Of a DNA stretch of 64,000 bases, positions 43,087 through 52,518 are shown piece after piece. Position numbers and translations under genes: made by a program. This DNA is from an uncultured Bacteroidota bacterium. Lineage in GTDB: Bacteria; Bacteroidota; Bacteroidia; B-17B0; Aurantibacillaceae. The notes under the pieces were generated by a model. The model was not told the DNA's origin, ran no database searches, and saw nothing but the letters and a program-made list of their open reading frames with translations. The stretch covers positions 29,385 through 93,384 of the forward strand of contig CAITNS010000067.1 of the NCBI GenBank assembly GCA_903893815.1. The letters are read 5' to 3'. Each line of letters starts with the position of its first letter. Position 1 is the stretch's first letter.

Positions 43087-44895
43087 TTGTACTTAAAAAA
43101 TAAATATAATGCTCTGTTTCTTGGATTCTTCCTATCCATAGCTGCTACTTTATTTTATTTCCGTCCGCTAAATTCTCCATGGTTTCCAATTATTGGCGGT
43201 GATGGCATAGGCTATTATTCATACTTACCTGCAAGATATATTTACCATGATACAAATTATGACTTTAAATGGTTTAATAAAGCTTATAATGATAATTACA
43301 TTGGTGGCTTTGCCAATCCCGAAGATAATTTTATGGTGCAGTACAAGGATAAACGCATCAATAAATACTATCCAGGCTTATCTTTGTTATGGACTCCCTT
43401 TTTCTTTATCGCGCATGTGATAGCAGAACCACTCGGTTATATTGCTGATGGCTATTCCCTGCCCTATCAAGTGGCTATTGCCATCGCTAGCTTATGCTAT
43501 TTGTTTTTAGGGTTATATTATTTGAGGAAATTATTACAAAAATTATTTCGTAACGAATTAGTCTCAGTGCTGATACCAATAACTATTTTTTATGGCACCC
43601 ATTTATTTTATTACACCGTTTTTCTAAACTCTCAATCGCACGTTTATTCTTTTACCTTCATTAGTTTATTTCTCTATTTTTCCTACTCCTATTTTAATGA
43701 TACGGATAAAAAAACATTACATTTCCTTTTAAGTACTTTATGTTTCGTCGTCTTATTAAGTATACGACCGTTAAATGGATTGATACTATTGGTTATTCCA
43801 GCTTTTATTCCAACCAACTTTTTTAAAGAAAAATGGAGTTTCAATTTTCAAACCAACCTAATTTTACCGCTCTTTTTAATTGTATTATTTATCATTAATA
43901 CCCTTATTATTCTGTATACACAAACGGGTACTATTATTCCATACACCTACGTCAACGAGCGTTTTTACTTCACTCATCCAAAATTAATGGATGTTATTTT
44001 TAGCTACCATACTGGTTTATTTATTTATGTTCCATTAGCATTTGTAAGTCTTTTGGGTGTATTCTATTTACAAAATAAACTTCAAAAAATACTATTCCCA
44101 GCAATTATACTTTTAGTACTTTATCTATATAGTTCTTGGTGGTATTGGCCAATCACCACTCGTGCACTGATTGATTTTTATCCTATCATAGCCATTTTAT
44201 TAGCGGCTGCACTTCATCATTTTATCAATTATCCAAAATACAAAATAGCCTCTATTACCTTTCTATTTGTGCTAACTGGCTACCACCAATTAAAAAGTTT
44301 TCAGCTACACAATGGCATATTAGATGAAAATTATACGTACTCCGAATTGTTTTGGCGCAATTTTTTTAGAATACATAAAACCAATCAGTATATCATTCCT
44401 CCGTCTTGTATTGTAGAGCAAAAGAACTATGCTGAAGATTTTGAAACCAATACCTATTCAGGTTTCAAATCCAATCAATTAGCACATACAGGTTCTTACG
44501 CTGCTTTATTGAATAAAGAGCATTCTTTCAGCTCGGCATTTCAATACAAACTACCTGATTTATTTACTAAACCTGGTATCAAAAAAATTCGTTTTTCGGG
44601 ATGGTACTATTTTGATAAGGACATTCATAATGCACAATTATATCTTAAGTTTTTCAATCAAAAAGATAGCCTGGTATTTGAAACTCCCTATTACATTGGA
44701 AAAGAGTTGATACAACATCAAAGCTGGGATTATAAAGAATTTGGATATGAATTGAGTGAAGAGGAACTAAAATCCAATGCAATTGACCATATTCAACTGT
44801 TTATTTGGAACAACGAAGCTCAGGGACAATTATATTTAGACGATCTGAAAACTGAATTTATTTTAACCGATAAAAGTTTTGAAATTGTACAATAA
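43087..44895 (+). CDS. Polytopic membrane protein with C-terminal β-sandwich domain (unknown)
   Basis: A 602-aa protein. Residues ~8-410 contain about ten to eleven membrane helices (ALFLGFFLSIAATLFYF, IAIASLCYLFLGLYYL, ILPLFLIVLFIINTLIILY). A first loop has GGDGIGYYSYLPARYIYHD, reminiscent of GT-C glycosyltransferases with an acidic residue in the first periplasmic loop. The last ~160 residues are soluble and β-rich (KIRFSGWYYFDKD, QLYLKFFNQKDSLVFETP, GQLYLDDLKTEF), like a carbohydrate-binding jelly roll. The start is TTG because the first in-frame stop is at 43078 and no ATG precedes the first helix. It lies between phaE and phaC; a link to PHA is not suggested by its sequence. Confidence 0.7.
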   Translation: MYLKNKYNALFLGFFLSIAATLFYFRPLNSPWFPIIGGDGIGYYSYLPARYIYHDTNYDFKWFNKAYNDNYIGGFANPEDNFMVQYKDKRINKYYPGLSLLWTPFFFIAHVIAEPLGYIADGYSLPYQVAIAIASLCYLFLGLYYLRKLLQKLFRNELVSVLIPITIFYGTHLFYYTVFLNSQSHVYSFTFISLFLYFSYSYFNDTDKKTLHFLLSTLCFVVLLSIRPLNGLILLVIPAFIPTNFFKEKWSFNFQTNLILPLFLIVLFIINTLIILYTQTGTIIPYTYVNERFYFTHPKLMDVIFSYHTGLFIYVPLAFVSLLGVFYLQNKLQKILFPAIILLVLYLYSSWWYWPITTRALIDFYPIIAILLAAALHHFINYPKYKIASITFLFVLTGYHQLKSFQLHNGILDENYTYSELFWRNFFRIHKTNQYIIPPSCIVEQKNYAEDFETNTYSGFKSNQLAHTGSYAALLNKEHSFSSAFQYKLPDLFTKPGIKKIRFSGWYYFDKDIHNAQLYLKFFNQKDSLVFETPYYIGKELIQHQSWDYKEFGYELSEEELKSNAIDHIQLFIWNNEAQGQLYLDDLKTEFILTDKSFEIVQ

Positions 44896-44938
44896 TCGAA
44901 GCAAAAAAGCCGTAAATTTATCATATTAAAATAGCCCT

Positions 44939-45988
44939 ATGGAAAACAAATTAGTAGAAGAAATGCACCAAATGAGCTCAAAATTATTAAAGAGCTACGA
45001 AACATTTAACAACATCAACGAGGTGGATATTGCTGTATCTCCAAAAACAACCGTGTATAACGAAGATAAATTAACATTATACAAATACGACAGAGAGACA
45101 GAACCTACTTACAAAACACCTGTATTAATTGTTTACGCATTAGTAAACACTTATAAAATGTTGGATATACAGCCAGATAGAAGCTACATTCAAAACTTAT
45201 TAGCAGCTGGATTGGATGTTTATTTAATTGATTGGGGCAATCCATCTAAAACTGATAAATACTTGAGTATGGATGATTATGTAAACGGTTACATAAACAA
45301 CTGTGTTGATTTTATTAGAAAGAAAAATAGAGTTGAGAAAATAAATATTTTAAGTATTTGCCAAGGTGGAACCTTAAGCGTTATTTACAGTTCATTATAC
45401 CCTAACAAAATTAAAAACTTAGTAACGCATGTTACGCCAATTGATTTTAGTACTAATGACGGCTTGCTATTTCGTTGGAGCAAGGACATGGACTTTGATA
45501 AAATTGTAGAAGGATTTGATGGTTTAATACCAGGCGATTTCTTAAACCAAGGTTTTGATATGTTGAAACCGATGATGAAATTACAAAAACAACAAACCTT
45601 AACTAATGCGTTAGATGATAAAGATAAGTTGATGAATTTTTTACGCATGGAAAAATGGATTAGCGAAAGTCCTGACCAAGCAGGTGAATGCTTTAAAGAA
45701 TTTATGAAAGGTTTGTACCAAGAAAATAAATTAGTAAAAGGCGAATTAGAAGTTGGTGGTAAGAAAGTAAACTTAAAAAACTTAACTTCTAACTTATTAA
45801 ACATATACGCCACCGAAGATCATTTAGTGCCTCCAGCAGCTACTATTCCTTTAAATGATTTAGTAGGCAGTAAGGATAAAGAATTATACAGCTTTAAAGG
45901 CGGGCACATTGGTGTGTTTGTGGGTAGCAAATCTCAAAAAGAACTAGCGCCAGCAGTAACAAGTTGGTTAAAGAAAAGAGATTACTAA
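44939..45988 (+). CDS. phaC: Class III polyhydroxyalkanoate synthase subunit PhaC
   Basis: A 349-aa α/β-hydrolase-fold synthase that polymerises (R)-3-hydroxyacyl-CoA. The catalytic triad is C141 in the lipase-like box SICQGG, D294 in ATEDHLVP and H323 in GGHIG. Spacings of 153 and 29 residues equal those of the class III enzyme of Allochromatium (C149, D302, H331), to my knowledge. Length and the DWGNPSKTDKYLSMDDYV segment fit class III. It needs PhaE, encoded upstream at 41507. It is separated from phaE by a membrane protein gene, which is unusual. A terminator follows. Confidence 0.92.
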   Translation: MENKLVEEMHQMSSKLLKSYETFNNINEVDIAVSPKTTVYNEDKLTLYKYDRETEPTYKTPVLIVYALVNTYKMLDIQPDRSYIQNLLAAGLDVYLIDWGNPSKTDKYLSMDDYVNGYINNCVDFIRKKNRVEKINILSICQGGTLSVIYSSLYPNKIKNLVTHVTPIDFSTNDGLLFRWSKDMDFDKIVEGFDGLIPGDFLNQGFDMLKPMMKLQKQQTLTNALDDKDKLMNFLRMEKWISESPDQAGECFKEFMKGLYQENKLVKGELEVGGKKVNLKNLTSNLLNIYATEDHLVPPAATIPLNDLVGSKDKELYSFKGGHIGVFVGSKSQKELAPAVTSWLKKRDY

Positions 45989-46002
45989 CTACTTATTTTT
46001 TA

Positions 46003-46040
46003 AAATCCCTTTCAGAGAAATTTTGAAGGGGATTTTTTTT
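46003..46040 (+). terminator. Terminator of phaC
   Basis: AAATCCCTTTCA pairs with TTGAAGGGGATTT (with a bulge) around a short loop, followed by a T8 tract. Confidence 0.8.
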
Positions 46041-46184
46041 GAAAGAAAATAGGTGTAAATGATATGAATCAGTTGATGCATTTGAATACATTAAAAATTA
46101 AAACCAACTGAAAAAATTAATACATTTACTAGTTTACAAAACATCAAATGAGAATTGCCTTTCTTTTTATATTTTCAATTTATA

Positions 46185-47288
46185 TTACTGAAAAACAATT
46201 GGCTTTCTATCAATAAAACCTCCGCCAATTAAATCATCTCCTTCATAAATAACAGCGCTTTGCCCCGGAGCTACTCCACTTGCAGCTTCATGAAAAATAA
46301 TATTTAATTTATTGTCGACTGTATTGATCGTACTTAAACGTCCGGCATCTTTGTAACGGATTTTAGTTAAAGCAACATAATCTTGCGGCAATGTTTCATA
46401 CTTAATTAAATTAAAATCCCGAACGTTAATTTCCATTTCTTTTAAATCTTCCAAATCTCCTAAAACAACCGTGTTTGTTTCTGGAATAATTTCTTTTACA
46501 AAAACAGGATCCCCCATTGCTATATCCAGGCCTTTTCGTTGACCAATGGTATAAAATGGGTAACCTCTATGCTTTCCAACTTTTTTTCCTTTAAAAATAT
46601 AATCGCCGCCTTCTACACTTGCTTCTAAATTTGGCAATCTGTGCTTTAAAAAGGCTCGATAATCATTATCTGGTACAAAGCAAATGTCATAACTTTCACT
46701 TTTATTTGCTAAATCTAAAAAGCCCGCATCTTTTGCCATTTGCTTAATTTCGGGCTTCTTATATTTTCCTAAAGGAAACATCGTGCGTTGTAAACTCTCT
46801 TGTCCTAATCCCCAAAGCACATAGGTTTGGTCTTTTGTTTGATCTACACCTTTAAAAATAACTTTACGATTATTTTCTTCACGAACTTGGGCATAATGTC
46901 CGGTTGCAATAAATTCGCAATCCAACATATCGGCACGTTTTAACAAAGCTTCCCATTTTATATGCGTATTACATAACACACATGGGTTTGGAGTTCGACC
47001 TGCTAAATATTCTTCAACAAAATTATTGATGATATGATCTCCAAATTCTCCACGTATATCTAAAATATAATGTGGAAAACCGAATGTAACGGCCATCGAA
47101 CGCGCATCATTAATACTATCTAAACTACAACAACCGGTTTCTTTTTTACTGCTACCAGAAGATTCGTAGTCCCATGTTTTCATGGTGATACCAATTACTT
47201 CGTAACCTTGTTCATGAAGCATCATAGCAGCAACCGAACTATCAATCCCACCACTCATTGCTACTAATACTTTTCCGTGCTTACTCAT
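46185..47288 (-). CDS. mnmA: tRNA-specific 2-thiouridylase MnmA
   Basis: A 367-aa enzyme for 2-thiolation of wobble U34 in tRNA-Lys, Glu and Gln. The PP-loop AMSGGIDSSVAA is near the N-terminus. The catalytic cysteines lie in GRTPNPCVLCN and SYDICFVPD. Further markers are GHYAQV, YVLWGLGQESL, and the C-terminal barrel with GQSAVIYEGDDLIGGGFI. A Met ten residues upstream (47318) is possible, but the one before SKHGKVLVAMSGG gives the standard start. It ends near the convergent phaC terminator. No MORN or phosphatase gene is functionally linked. Confidence 0.93.
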   Translation of the reverse strand: MSKHGKVLVAMSGGIDSSVAAMMLHEQGYEVIGITMKTWDYESSGSSKKETGCCSLDSINDARSMAVTFGFPHYILDIRGEFGDHIINNFVEEYLAGRTPNPCVLCNTHIKWEALLKRADMLDCEFIATGHYAQVREENNRKVIFKGVDQTKDQTYVLWGLGQESLQRTMFPLGKYKKPEIKQMAKDAGFLDLANKSESYDICFVPDNDYRAFLKHRLPNLEASVEGGDYIFKGKKVGKHRGYPFYTIGQRKGLDIAMGDPVFVKEIIPETNTVVLGDLEDLKEMEINVRDFNLIKYETLPQDYVALTKIRYKDAGRLSTINTVDNKLNIIFHEAASGVAPGQSAVIYEGDDLIGGGFIDRKPIVFQ

Positions 47289-47303
47289 TTTATATTGTTG
47301 TTT

Positions 47304-47346
47304 AAACGCAGAGGTCACTAAGTTATTTCGCTAAGTTCGCTAAGAG
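47304..47346. repeat. Short dispersed intergenic motif (AACGCAGAGG...GCTAAGAG)
   Basis: AACGCAGAGGTCACTAAGTT followed by ATTTCGCTAAGTTCGCTAAG is a common Bacteroidota spacer sequence. Its reverse-complement relative (TTTGCGGTTAAA) occurs before paaD at ~24590-24606. Confidence 0.45.
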
Positions 47347-47363
47347 TTTTTTTTTATTTAAAT

Positions 47364-48173
47364 CTACTTGGTTGCTTTTGGTTTAGCAGTGGTAGTTTTG
47401 GGTTTAGCTGTTATTGTTGTTGTTTTAGTGTCCACTGTTTTAAGTTTTTCATCTACAGCTTTATTCTTATTAAAAAATTCTTCAGTTTCTTTTTTAGAAG
47501 CTTGTTCTCCATTTTGTTTAAATAATTCTTTTTCAGTTACCTTTCCTTTTTTATCTCTATAAATCCAAGGACCTACTTTTTTTCCATTTTTATAATATCC
47601 TACTGCCGCTGTTATATTACCTTCAGGATAATAAAAGGCGTTTTTTCCTTCCAATAATCCGTTAACATAAACACCTTCGCTTTTTACTAAATTTTTATCG
47701 TAGTACAATTTAAATGGGCCATCCATTTTTCCCATTTTATATTTGCGTTCTTCGCTTACAACTCCATCCGGAAAATAAACATATTCCATTCCGTTTTTTT
47801 GTCCGTTTAAATACGATTCTCTTGAAATAACAATCACTTTATCGTCGTAATATGTCCATACTGAATCTTTATTTTCGCCAATATATTTTCCATAAGCCAT
47901 TTTTTTACCATTTGGATGAAACATCGTTGAGTAAGCATATTTACCATCTTGCCTAAAATCCATTATAGCTTTAATACTATCAAAAGGATAGTAGTACTTA
48001 AATTTACCTTGAGGCTCATCATCTTTAAATAAACCTTCGTAAACTAACTTTTTAGTTTTATCATCTATTTTTTTCCAATAACCTTGTTTTTTTCCAGAGG
48101 CATCAGTTTGTGTTTGAGCGTAACTCGAAACACTCAATATAAAAGAAAAAATAAAGAAAATATATTTACCCAT
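47364..48173 (-). CDS. MORN-variant repeat protein (YwqK-like), exported
   Basis: A 269-aa protein. The signal peptide ends SSYAQ (~20). Seven or so MORN-type repeats follow (YKMGKMDGPFKLYYD, YVNGLLEGKNAFYYPEGN, YYKNGKKVGPWIYRDKKG). The C-terminus is a low-complexity Thr/Lys/Ala/Pro tail. A reading from 48227 adds 18 residues in front of the signal peptide and overlaps the phosphatase gene, so the Met at 48173 is used. It lies 43 bp after the phosphatase gene on the same strand. A longer homologue is at 26087-27829. Confidence 0.75.
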   Translation of the reverse strand: MGKYIFFIFSFILSVSSYAQTQTDASGKKQGYWKKIDDKTKKLVYEGLFKDDEPQGKFKYYYPFDSIKAIMDFRQDGKYAYSTMFHPNGKKMAYGKYIGENKDSVWTYYDDKVIVISRESYLNGQKNGMEYVYFPDGVVSEERKYKMGKMDGPFKLYYDKNLVKSEGVYVNGLLEGKNAFYYPEGNITAAVGYYKNGKKVGPWIYRDKKGKVTEKELFKQNGEQASKKETEEFFNKNKAVDEKLKTVDTKTTTITAKPKTTTAKPKATK

Positions 48174-48216
48174 AAAATTGATTTTGAATATAACTCGTAT
48201 AGTTTGCAAAGTTACA

Positions 48217-50001
48217 TTATCTATCAATAAAAAAGGGTTTTGTAAGCACTTTTTCTGAAATTTTAAGAGTTAAAAAATAGAAGCCACTAGTTAAACGTAA
48301 ATCGGCTAATTTAATTTCTGATTTACCCTCAATAAACCTCACTTTATTAGTATAAACTGTGCCCCCAAAAGCATTTGTAATAGTAAAGTCATACTCTCCG
48401 TTTTGGTTCATGTAACTTATAGCTATTTTATCTTTAACAGGATTAGGAAATAATTGCAAATAATTTAGATGCTTACTACTTCTTAATCCATTAACTCCAA
48501 TACTGAAAGTATCAGCCAAACAATTCAACGAATCGTGAACAATAAAATTAGAAGAAGAATCCACCAAAACAGATTGTATTTGAGTTGTCGCGCCATTAAA
48601 AGTCCAAACATAATCTCCAAACCACGATGCAGTCAAATTAATCGTTTGGTTGATGTATGCAGATAAATCTTTATTCTTATTCACATTCTTTAAAATAGTG
48701 AACTTATCATGTATTAAACTATCTTCTTCTAAATAAAAAGCATCTAATCTATTTCCTTCGATTTCAAAAAATAATGCTCCTGCCTTTTGATAATCCGAAA
48801 AATATTTTGAGTCGTGTGGGTATGAAGATTGCGAAAATCCATCTCTTCCTGATTGCCCTGCAACAACATAAACAGTTCCTTTATTGTCGCTCGAATCTTT
48901 TTTATAGGGGCATGAATTTAATGTGCCATCGTATCGTGCACTGCTACTATCAACTGCATGAAGAATTTTGTTAAATGTATTCTCTAAATCATAATGCCCT
49001 TTTTGCAACCACGAACGTTCATAATTATGACTATGACCATTTATTACTAAATCAACGCCATATTTTTCAAGCAAACTAGCAATATTATGGCGGATTAACT
49101 CTAAATCAGATTCTATATCGGAATTGTGAGTTCCCATTGTAAAAGGTGGATGATGAAAATACACAATCTTCCACATGCTATGGTCTTGTTGCAAATCTTG
49201 CTCCAGCCACTGATATTGAGGTCCTAACGAATCCCATAAATGATACGTGCCAGATTCTATGCCATAAGAATCTAAAGAAATAAAATGCGCATTAGCATAG
49301 TTATAAGAATAAAATTCTTTATGATTAGATGAAAAACCACCTAACTCTGCATTTTGTGGTGTTTTAAAAATTTCATAATAAGGTACTTGATGATTTAATG
49401 ATAAATTATAATCATTAGCATAATCGTGATTGCCTGGTGCCGCATAAATGCAAGAATAATTAAAAATAAAATTTGTTTTATAAGGGTCAAAAAAGCCAGA
49501 TTGATATTCTTGCTGAGTTCCATTTACGTAAGCATTATCGCCTAAAAGCAATACCCCATTTATGTAATTATTTTGCCTGTAAAAATTAATGGCGCTCTTA
49601 ACATTATATTGCTGTACAAAACCAGAACCACAATCACCTAAAGCTAAAAATCTAACTTTTTGATTAGAGCCGATAATAGGTGCTGTATAAAAATAAAAAG
49701 TATCGCCGCATAATTGATTAGAGCTTTGATTTACCGTATAGTAATATTTTGTGTTGGGTAATAGGCCGGATAAAAAATTATTATGAAGTGTATCCAAATT
49801 ACTTATGTAAGACATAGAAGTTAAATTACTTTGGCTTGTACCATATAGCACTTTAGAATCACATAACACATCAGTTTTCCAACAAATATATGTAGAATTT
49901 GCTCCTGTAATTTGAAGATAAGGGCCTCTAACCAAAGTATTAATTTGTGAAAGACAAATAGATGATAATGTCCAGAACAAAAAAAAGCAGGCATGTTTCA
50001 T
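48217..50001 (-). CDS. Secreted purple-acid-phosphatase-like metallophosphoesterase with T9SS type A domain
   Basis: A 594-aa secreted enzyme. Signal peptide (1-~18); an FN3-like purple acid phosphatase N-terminal domain (~22-105: VRGPYLQITGANSTYICWKT); then a metallophosphoesterase domain with GDCGSG (D123), LLGDNAY (~154), APGNHDY (~190), FHHPP and INGHSHNYERS, which supply the dinuclear metal ligands. The C-terminal ~80 residues are a type A T9SS sorting domain (LQLFPNPVKDKIAI to FFIDR). It probably hydrolyses phosphomonoesters outside the cell, supporting phosphate scavenging. The substrate is not determined. It is followed by the MORN gene. Confidence 0.9.
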   Translation of the reverse strand: MKHACFFLFWTLSSICLSQINTLVRGPYLQITGANSTYICWKTDVLCDSKVLYGTSQSNLTSMSYISNLDTLHNNFLSGLLPNTKYYYTVNQSSNQLCGDTFYFYTAPIIGSNQKVRFLALGDCGSGFVQQYNVKSAINFYRQNNYINGVLLLGDNAYVNGTQQEYQSGFFDPYKTNFIFNYSCIYAAPGNHDYANDYNLSLNHQVPYYEIFKTPQNAELGGFSSNHKEFYSYNYANAHFISLDSYGIESGTYHLWDSLGPQYQWLEQDLQQDHSMWKIVYFHHPPFTMGTHNSDIESDLELIRHNIASLLEKYGVDLVINGHSHNYERSWLQKGHYDLENTFNKILHAVDSSSARYDGTLNSCPYKKDSSDNKGTVYVVAGQSGRDGFSQSSYPHDSKYFSDYQKAGALFFEIEGNRLDAFYLEEDSLIHDKFTILKNVNKNKDLSAYINQTINLTASWFGDYVWTFNGATTQIQSVLVDSSSNFIVHDSLNCLADTFSIGVNGLRSSKHLNYLQLFPNPVKDKIAISYMNQNGEYDFTITNAFGGTVYTNKVRFIEGKSEIKLADLRLTSGFYFLTLKISEKVLTKPFFIDR

Positions 50002-50082
50002 TATGTTAAAGATAAAAAAAAAATAGATTTTCAGTGTAACTTAATTATTTAATAACCGTTCTAACTCAAATAAAAATAAAAA

Positions 50083-50676
50083 ATGAAAAAAGCACTTATT
50101 TCAGTACTTGTTCTATCTATGACTATCTACTTTTTAAGTTTTAATGATAGTTCTTCTTATAAAGATGGGGATATTATTTTTCAAACAACTTCGGGTGCCA
50201 CAGGCAAGGCTATTCAGCTAGCCACCCATAGTAAATACAATCACTGCGGTGTATTATTTTTTGAAAATAATGAATGGATTGTTTATGAAGCTATTCAACC
50301 AGTTAAAAAAACAAGTTTAAAAGAATTTAACGCGCGCGGAAAGGGAGCTGCAAAGCGTTTATCCACCAAAACGCTTTCCGAAGAAGAGATAGCTAAACTA
50401 AAAAAACAATTTAAAAAATATGAACACAAAAATTATGACGAAGCATTTAATTGGAGTGACGATCAAATTTATTGTAGCGAATTAGTTTATAAATTATACA
50501 ACAATGCTTTAAACATTGAACTTTGTAAACCAAGAAAATTAAGTGATTTCGACCTCAGAAATCCCTTGGTAAAGGAAAAGCTAAACGAGAAATATGGCAA
50601 TAAAATCCCAATGAATGAGCCGATGGTTTCGCCAGAAGATATTTTTCGTTCGGGTTTGTTAAGTGATATAAAATAA
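50083..50676 (+). CDS. YiiX/YebB-like permuted papain-fold hydrolase
   Basis: A 197-aa exported protein. Hydrophobic start (LISVLVLSMTIYFLSF) followed by YKDGDIIFQTTSGATGKAIQLATHSKYNHCGVLFFEN and later DQIYCSELVYKLY. The His in NHCGV and the Cys in YCSELV are the catalytic pair of the permuted NlpC/P60 (DUF830/YiiX) family, which cleaves peptide or amide bonds, perhaps in the cell wall or in lipids. It is convergent with recA and shares a terminator with it. The precise substrate is unknown. Confidence 0.82.
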   Translation: MKKALISVLVLSMTIYFLSFNDSSSYKDGDIIFQTTSGATGKAIQLATHSKYNHCGVLFFENNEWIVYEAIQPVKKTSLKEFNARGKGAAKRLSTKTLSEEEIAKLKKQFKKYEHKNYDEAFNWSDDQIYCSELVYKLYNNALNIELCKPRKLSDFDLRNPLVKEKLNEKYGNKIPMNEPMVSPEDIFRSGLLSDIK

Positions 50677-50678
50677 AA

Positions 50679-50710
50679 AACCATCCGCTGGCATGCGAAT
50701 GGTTTTTTAT
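50679..50710. terminator. Bidirectional terminator between YiiX-like gene and recA
   Basis: AACCATCCGC-TGGCAT-GCGAATGGTT stem (one bulge) with A-run before and T-run after. Confidence 0.85.
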
Positions 50711-50729
50711 AACAAAAATCTTAAAACAA

Positions 50730-51779
50730 TTAGGCGTTAGCAGCCTCCTCTTTTAATACGGCAATAATTTTATCTTCAATTTCTTGCGCTAAATCAGGAT
50801 TTTCAGCAAAGATGGCTTTTACAGAATCTCTACCTTGTCCTAATTTCGTTTCATCGTAACTAAACCATGAACCGCTCTTTTTGATGATTCCTTTTTCCAC
50901 ACCAATATCAATAATCTCACCTACTTTACTAATTCCTTCTCCAAATACGATATCAAATTCAGCCATACGGAAAGGAGGTGCCAATTTATTTTTAATAACC
51001 TTTACACGTGTTCTGTTACCTGTAACCACATCTCCATCTTTAATTTGACTAATTCTTCTAATATCTAAACGAACAGATGCGTAGAATTTTAAAGCATTAC
51101 CACCAGTAGTTGTTTCAGGGTTACCGAACATAACTCCTATTTTCTCACGTAATTGGTTGATGAAAATACAGCAACATCCAGTTTTATTAATCGTACCAGT
51201 TAATTTACGTAATGCCTGACTCATTAAACGTGCTTGCAAGCCCATTCTACTATCACCCATTTCTCCTTCAATTTCTGCTTTTGGTGTTAAAGCTGCTACT
51301 GAATCGATTACCACTAAATCAACTGCCCCCGAACGAATTAAATTATCTGCAATTTCTAAAGCTTGCTCGCCATTATCTGGTTGAGAGATTAATAAACTTT
51401 TTGTATCTACTCCTAATTTTTCTGCATAAAAACGATCAAAAGCATGCTCTGCATCAATAATTGCTGCAATACCGCCAGCACGTTGTACACTTGCAATAGC
51501 ATGAATTGCTAATGTTGTTTTACCAGAAGACTCTGGCCCGTATATTTCAACTACACGACCACGAGGTAAACCACCAATTCCTAATGCGATATTTAAACCT
51601 AAAGACCCCGTTGAAATAGAATCCATAGGCTCAACCACGCTGTCTCCTAATTTCATGATGGTGCCTTTACCATAAGTTTTTTCCAACTTATCTAAAGTTA
51701 ATTGTAATGCTTTTAATTTTTCGCTACCTACTGCTTTTCTGTCTACAGCTTCAATAGTGTCTTCTGTTTTTTTTGCCAT
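50730..51779 (-). CDS. recA: Recombinase RecA
   Basis: A 349-aa DNA-dependent ATPase for homologous recombination and repair. Walker [10 protein letters not shown], Walker [11 protein letters not shown], loop L1/L2 regions ([23 protein letters not shown] and [31 protein letters not shown]) and the C-terminal acidic tail are all normal. It is monocistronic on the minus strand. The upstream region has a possible -7 element TAGATTTG (plus 51860-51867) and an inverted repeat at 51887-51909. No LexA gene or known SOS box is visible. Confidence 0.98.
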   Translation of the reverse strand: MAKKTEDTIEAVDRKAVGSEKLKALQLTLDKLEKTYGKGTIMKLGDSVVEPMDSISTGSLGLNIALGIGGLPRGRVVEIYGPESSGKTTLAIHAIASVQRAGGIAAIIDAEHAFDRFYAEKLGVDTKSLLISQPDNGEQALEIADNLIRSGAVDLVVIDSVAALTPKAEIEGEMGDSRMGLQARLMSQALRKLTGTINKTGCCCIFINQLREKIGVMFGNPETTTGGNALKFYASVRLDIRRISQIKDGDVVTGNRTRVKVIKNKLAPPFRMAEFDIVFGEGISKVGEIIDIGVEKGIIKKSGSWFSYDETKLGQGRDSVKAIFAENPDLAQEIEDKIIAVLKEEAANA

Positions 51780-51859
51780 GATTTCTATATTTATTGTTTT
51801 AAGTTACGGTTTTTAAATTTAGGACGATTAACAAGTTTGTAACATTCTCAAATTCTTTA

Positions 51860-51867
51860 CAAATCTA
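51860..51867 (-). promoter_or_regulatory. Possible -7 element of recA promoter
   Basis: On the minus strand TAGATTTG matches TAnnTTTG ~80 bp upstream of the recA ATG. No TTTG is at the right -33 distance, so the call is weak. The rest of 51780-52131 shows only AT-rich DNA and the inverted repeat at 51887. Confidence 0.35.
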
Positions 51868-51886
51868 AATCAAATTTCTAGCAGAT

Positions 51887-51909
51887 GATTGCTATAATTT
51901 GTAGCAATC
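51887..51909. promoter_or_regulatory. Perfect inverted repeat upstream of recA
   Basis: GATTGCTA-TAATTTG-TAGCAATC. An 8-bp perfect inverted repeat with 7-bp centre, ~20-40 bp upstream of the candidate -7 element. The location suits an operator or activator site for DNA-damage control. Confidence 0.45.
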
Positions 51910-52131
51910 CTAAAAATAGCTGTATTTACTGGGGAATACCAACGTTTATTTTTATTTTTTGAAAAGAACTCCTACACAAAACAGACCGTTTTTTGAATTA
52001 AATGGAAGCATAAAACTGAAAATCTTTTTGTTTAATCATTTCCTTTTAAATTTAATGTTACGAAATAATAAACTCTGTAAAAAAAGTATAAAACTTGGAG
52101 TGTATGTCCTTGCTTTTTAGTATTTTTATAC

Positions 52132-52504
52132 AAAACAGGTTTGTTTCATCGCTCTTTATTTTAAGGGAGGAAAGTCCGGGCAACGCAGAGTAATTTGCCA
52201 CTTGAAAGGGTGGGTATATTTTTAGGAATAAGAATATAACAGATAGTGTCACAGAAAACCAAGTAGCCTTAGCATTTGGATGTTAAGGTCATAGTGAAAA
52301 TGTGAGGTAAGAGCTCACATGTGTAGTTGGTAACAATTACATAGGACAAACCTCTTATGTTGTAAGGCCATGTAAACTCTAATTTTGCGGCGACTCGTTG
52401 CAATAACTTCGGTTATATTAGAGAGGGTAGGCTGCATAGATAAATGATGAAAGTCGTTTTCCTCACGGTAAACGAGACAGAACCCGGCTTATAGAACCTG
52501 TTTT
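52132..52504 (+). ncRNA. rnpB: RNase P RNA (class A)
   Basis: The catalytic RNA of tRNA 5' processing. The hallmark conserved region GAGGAAAGTCCGGGC is at ~52170, followed by ACAGAAAACC, GGTAAGAGCTCAC, the P-loop region, and near the 3' end AGACAGAACCCGGCTTATAG. P1 is formed by AAAACAGGTT (52132-52141) and AACCTGTTTT (52495-52504). The length of ~373 nt is normal for a Bacteroidota RNase P RNA. Its end is only 14 bp before the adhesin gene at 52519. No protein frame of interest lies within it. Confidence 0.95.
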
Positions 52505-52518
52505 TAATTTGTACTGTT

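Noticed and set aside
46148..46216. 22-codon ORF starting MRIAFLFIFSIYI
   Set aside because: It overlaps the 3' end of mnmA on the opposite strand and is too short and isolated to support as a gene.
52058..52252. Minus-strand frame over the start of the RNase P RNA
   Set aside because: The region is explained by rnpB with its conserved motifs; the frame is accidental.
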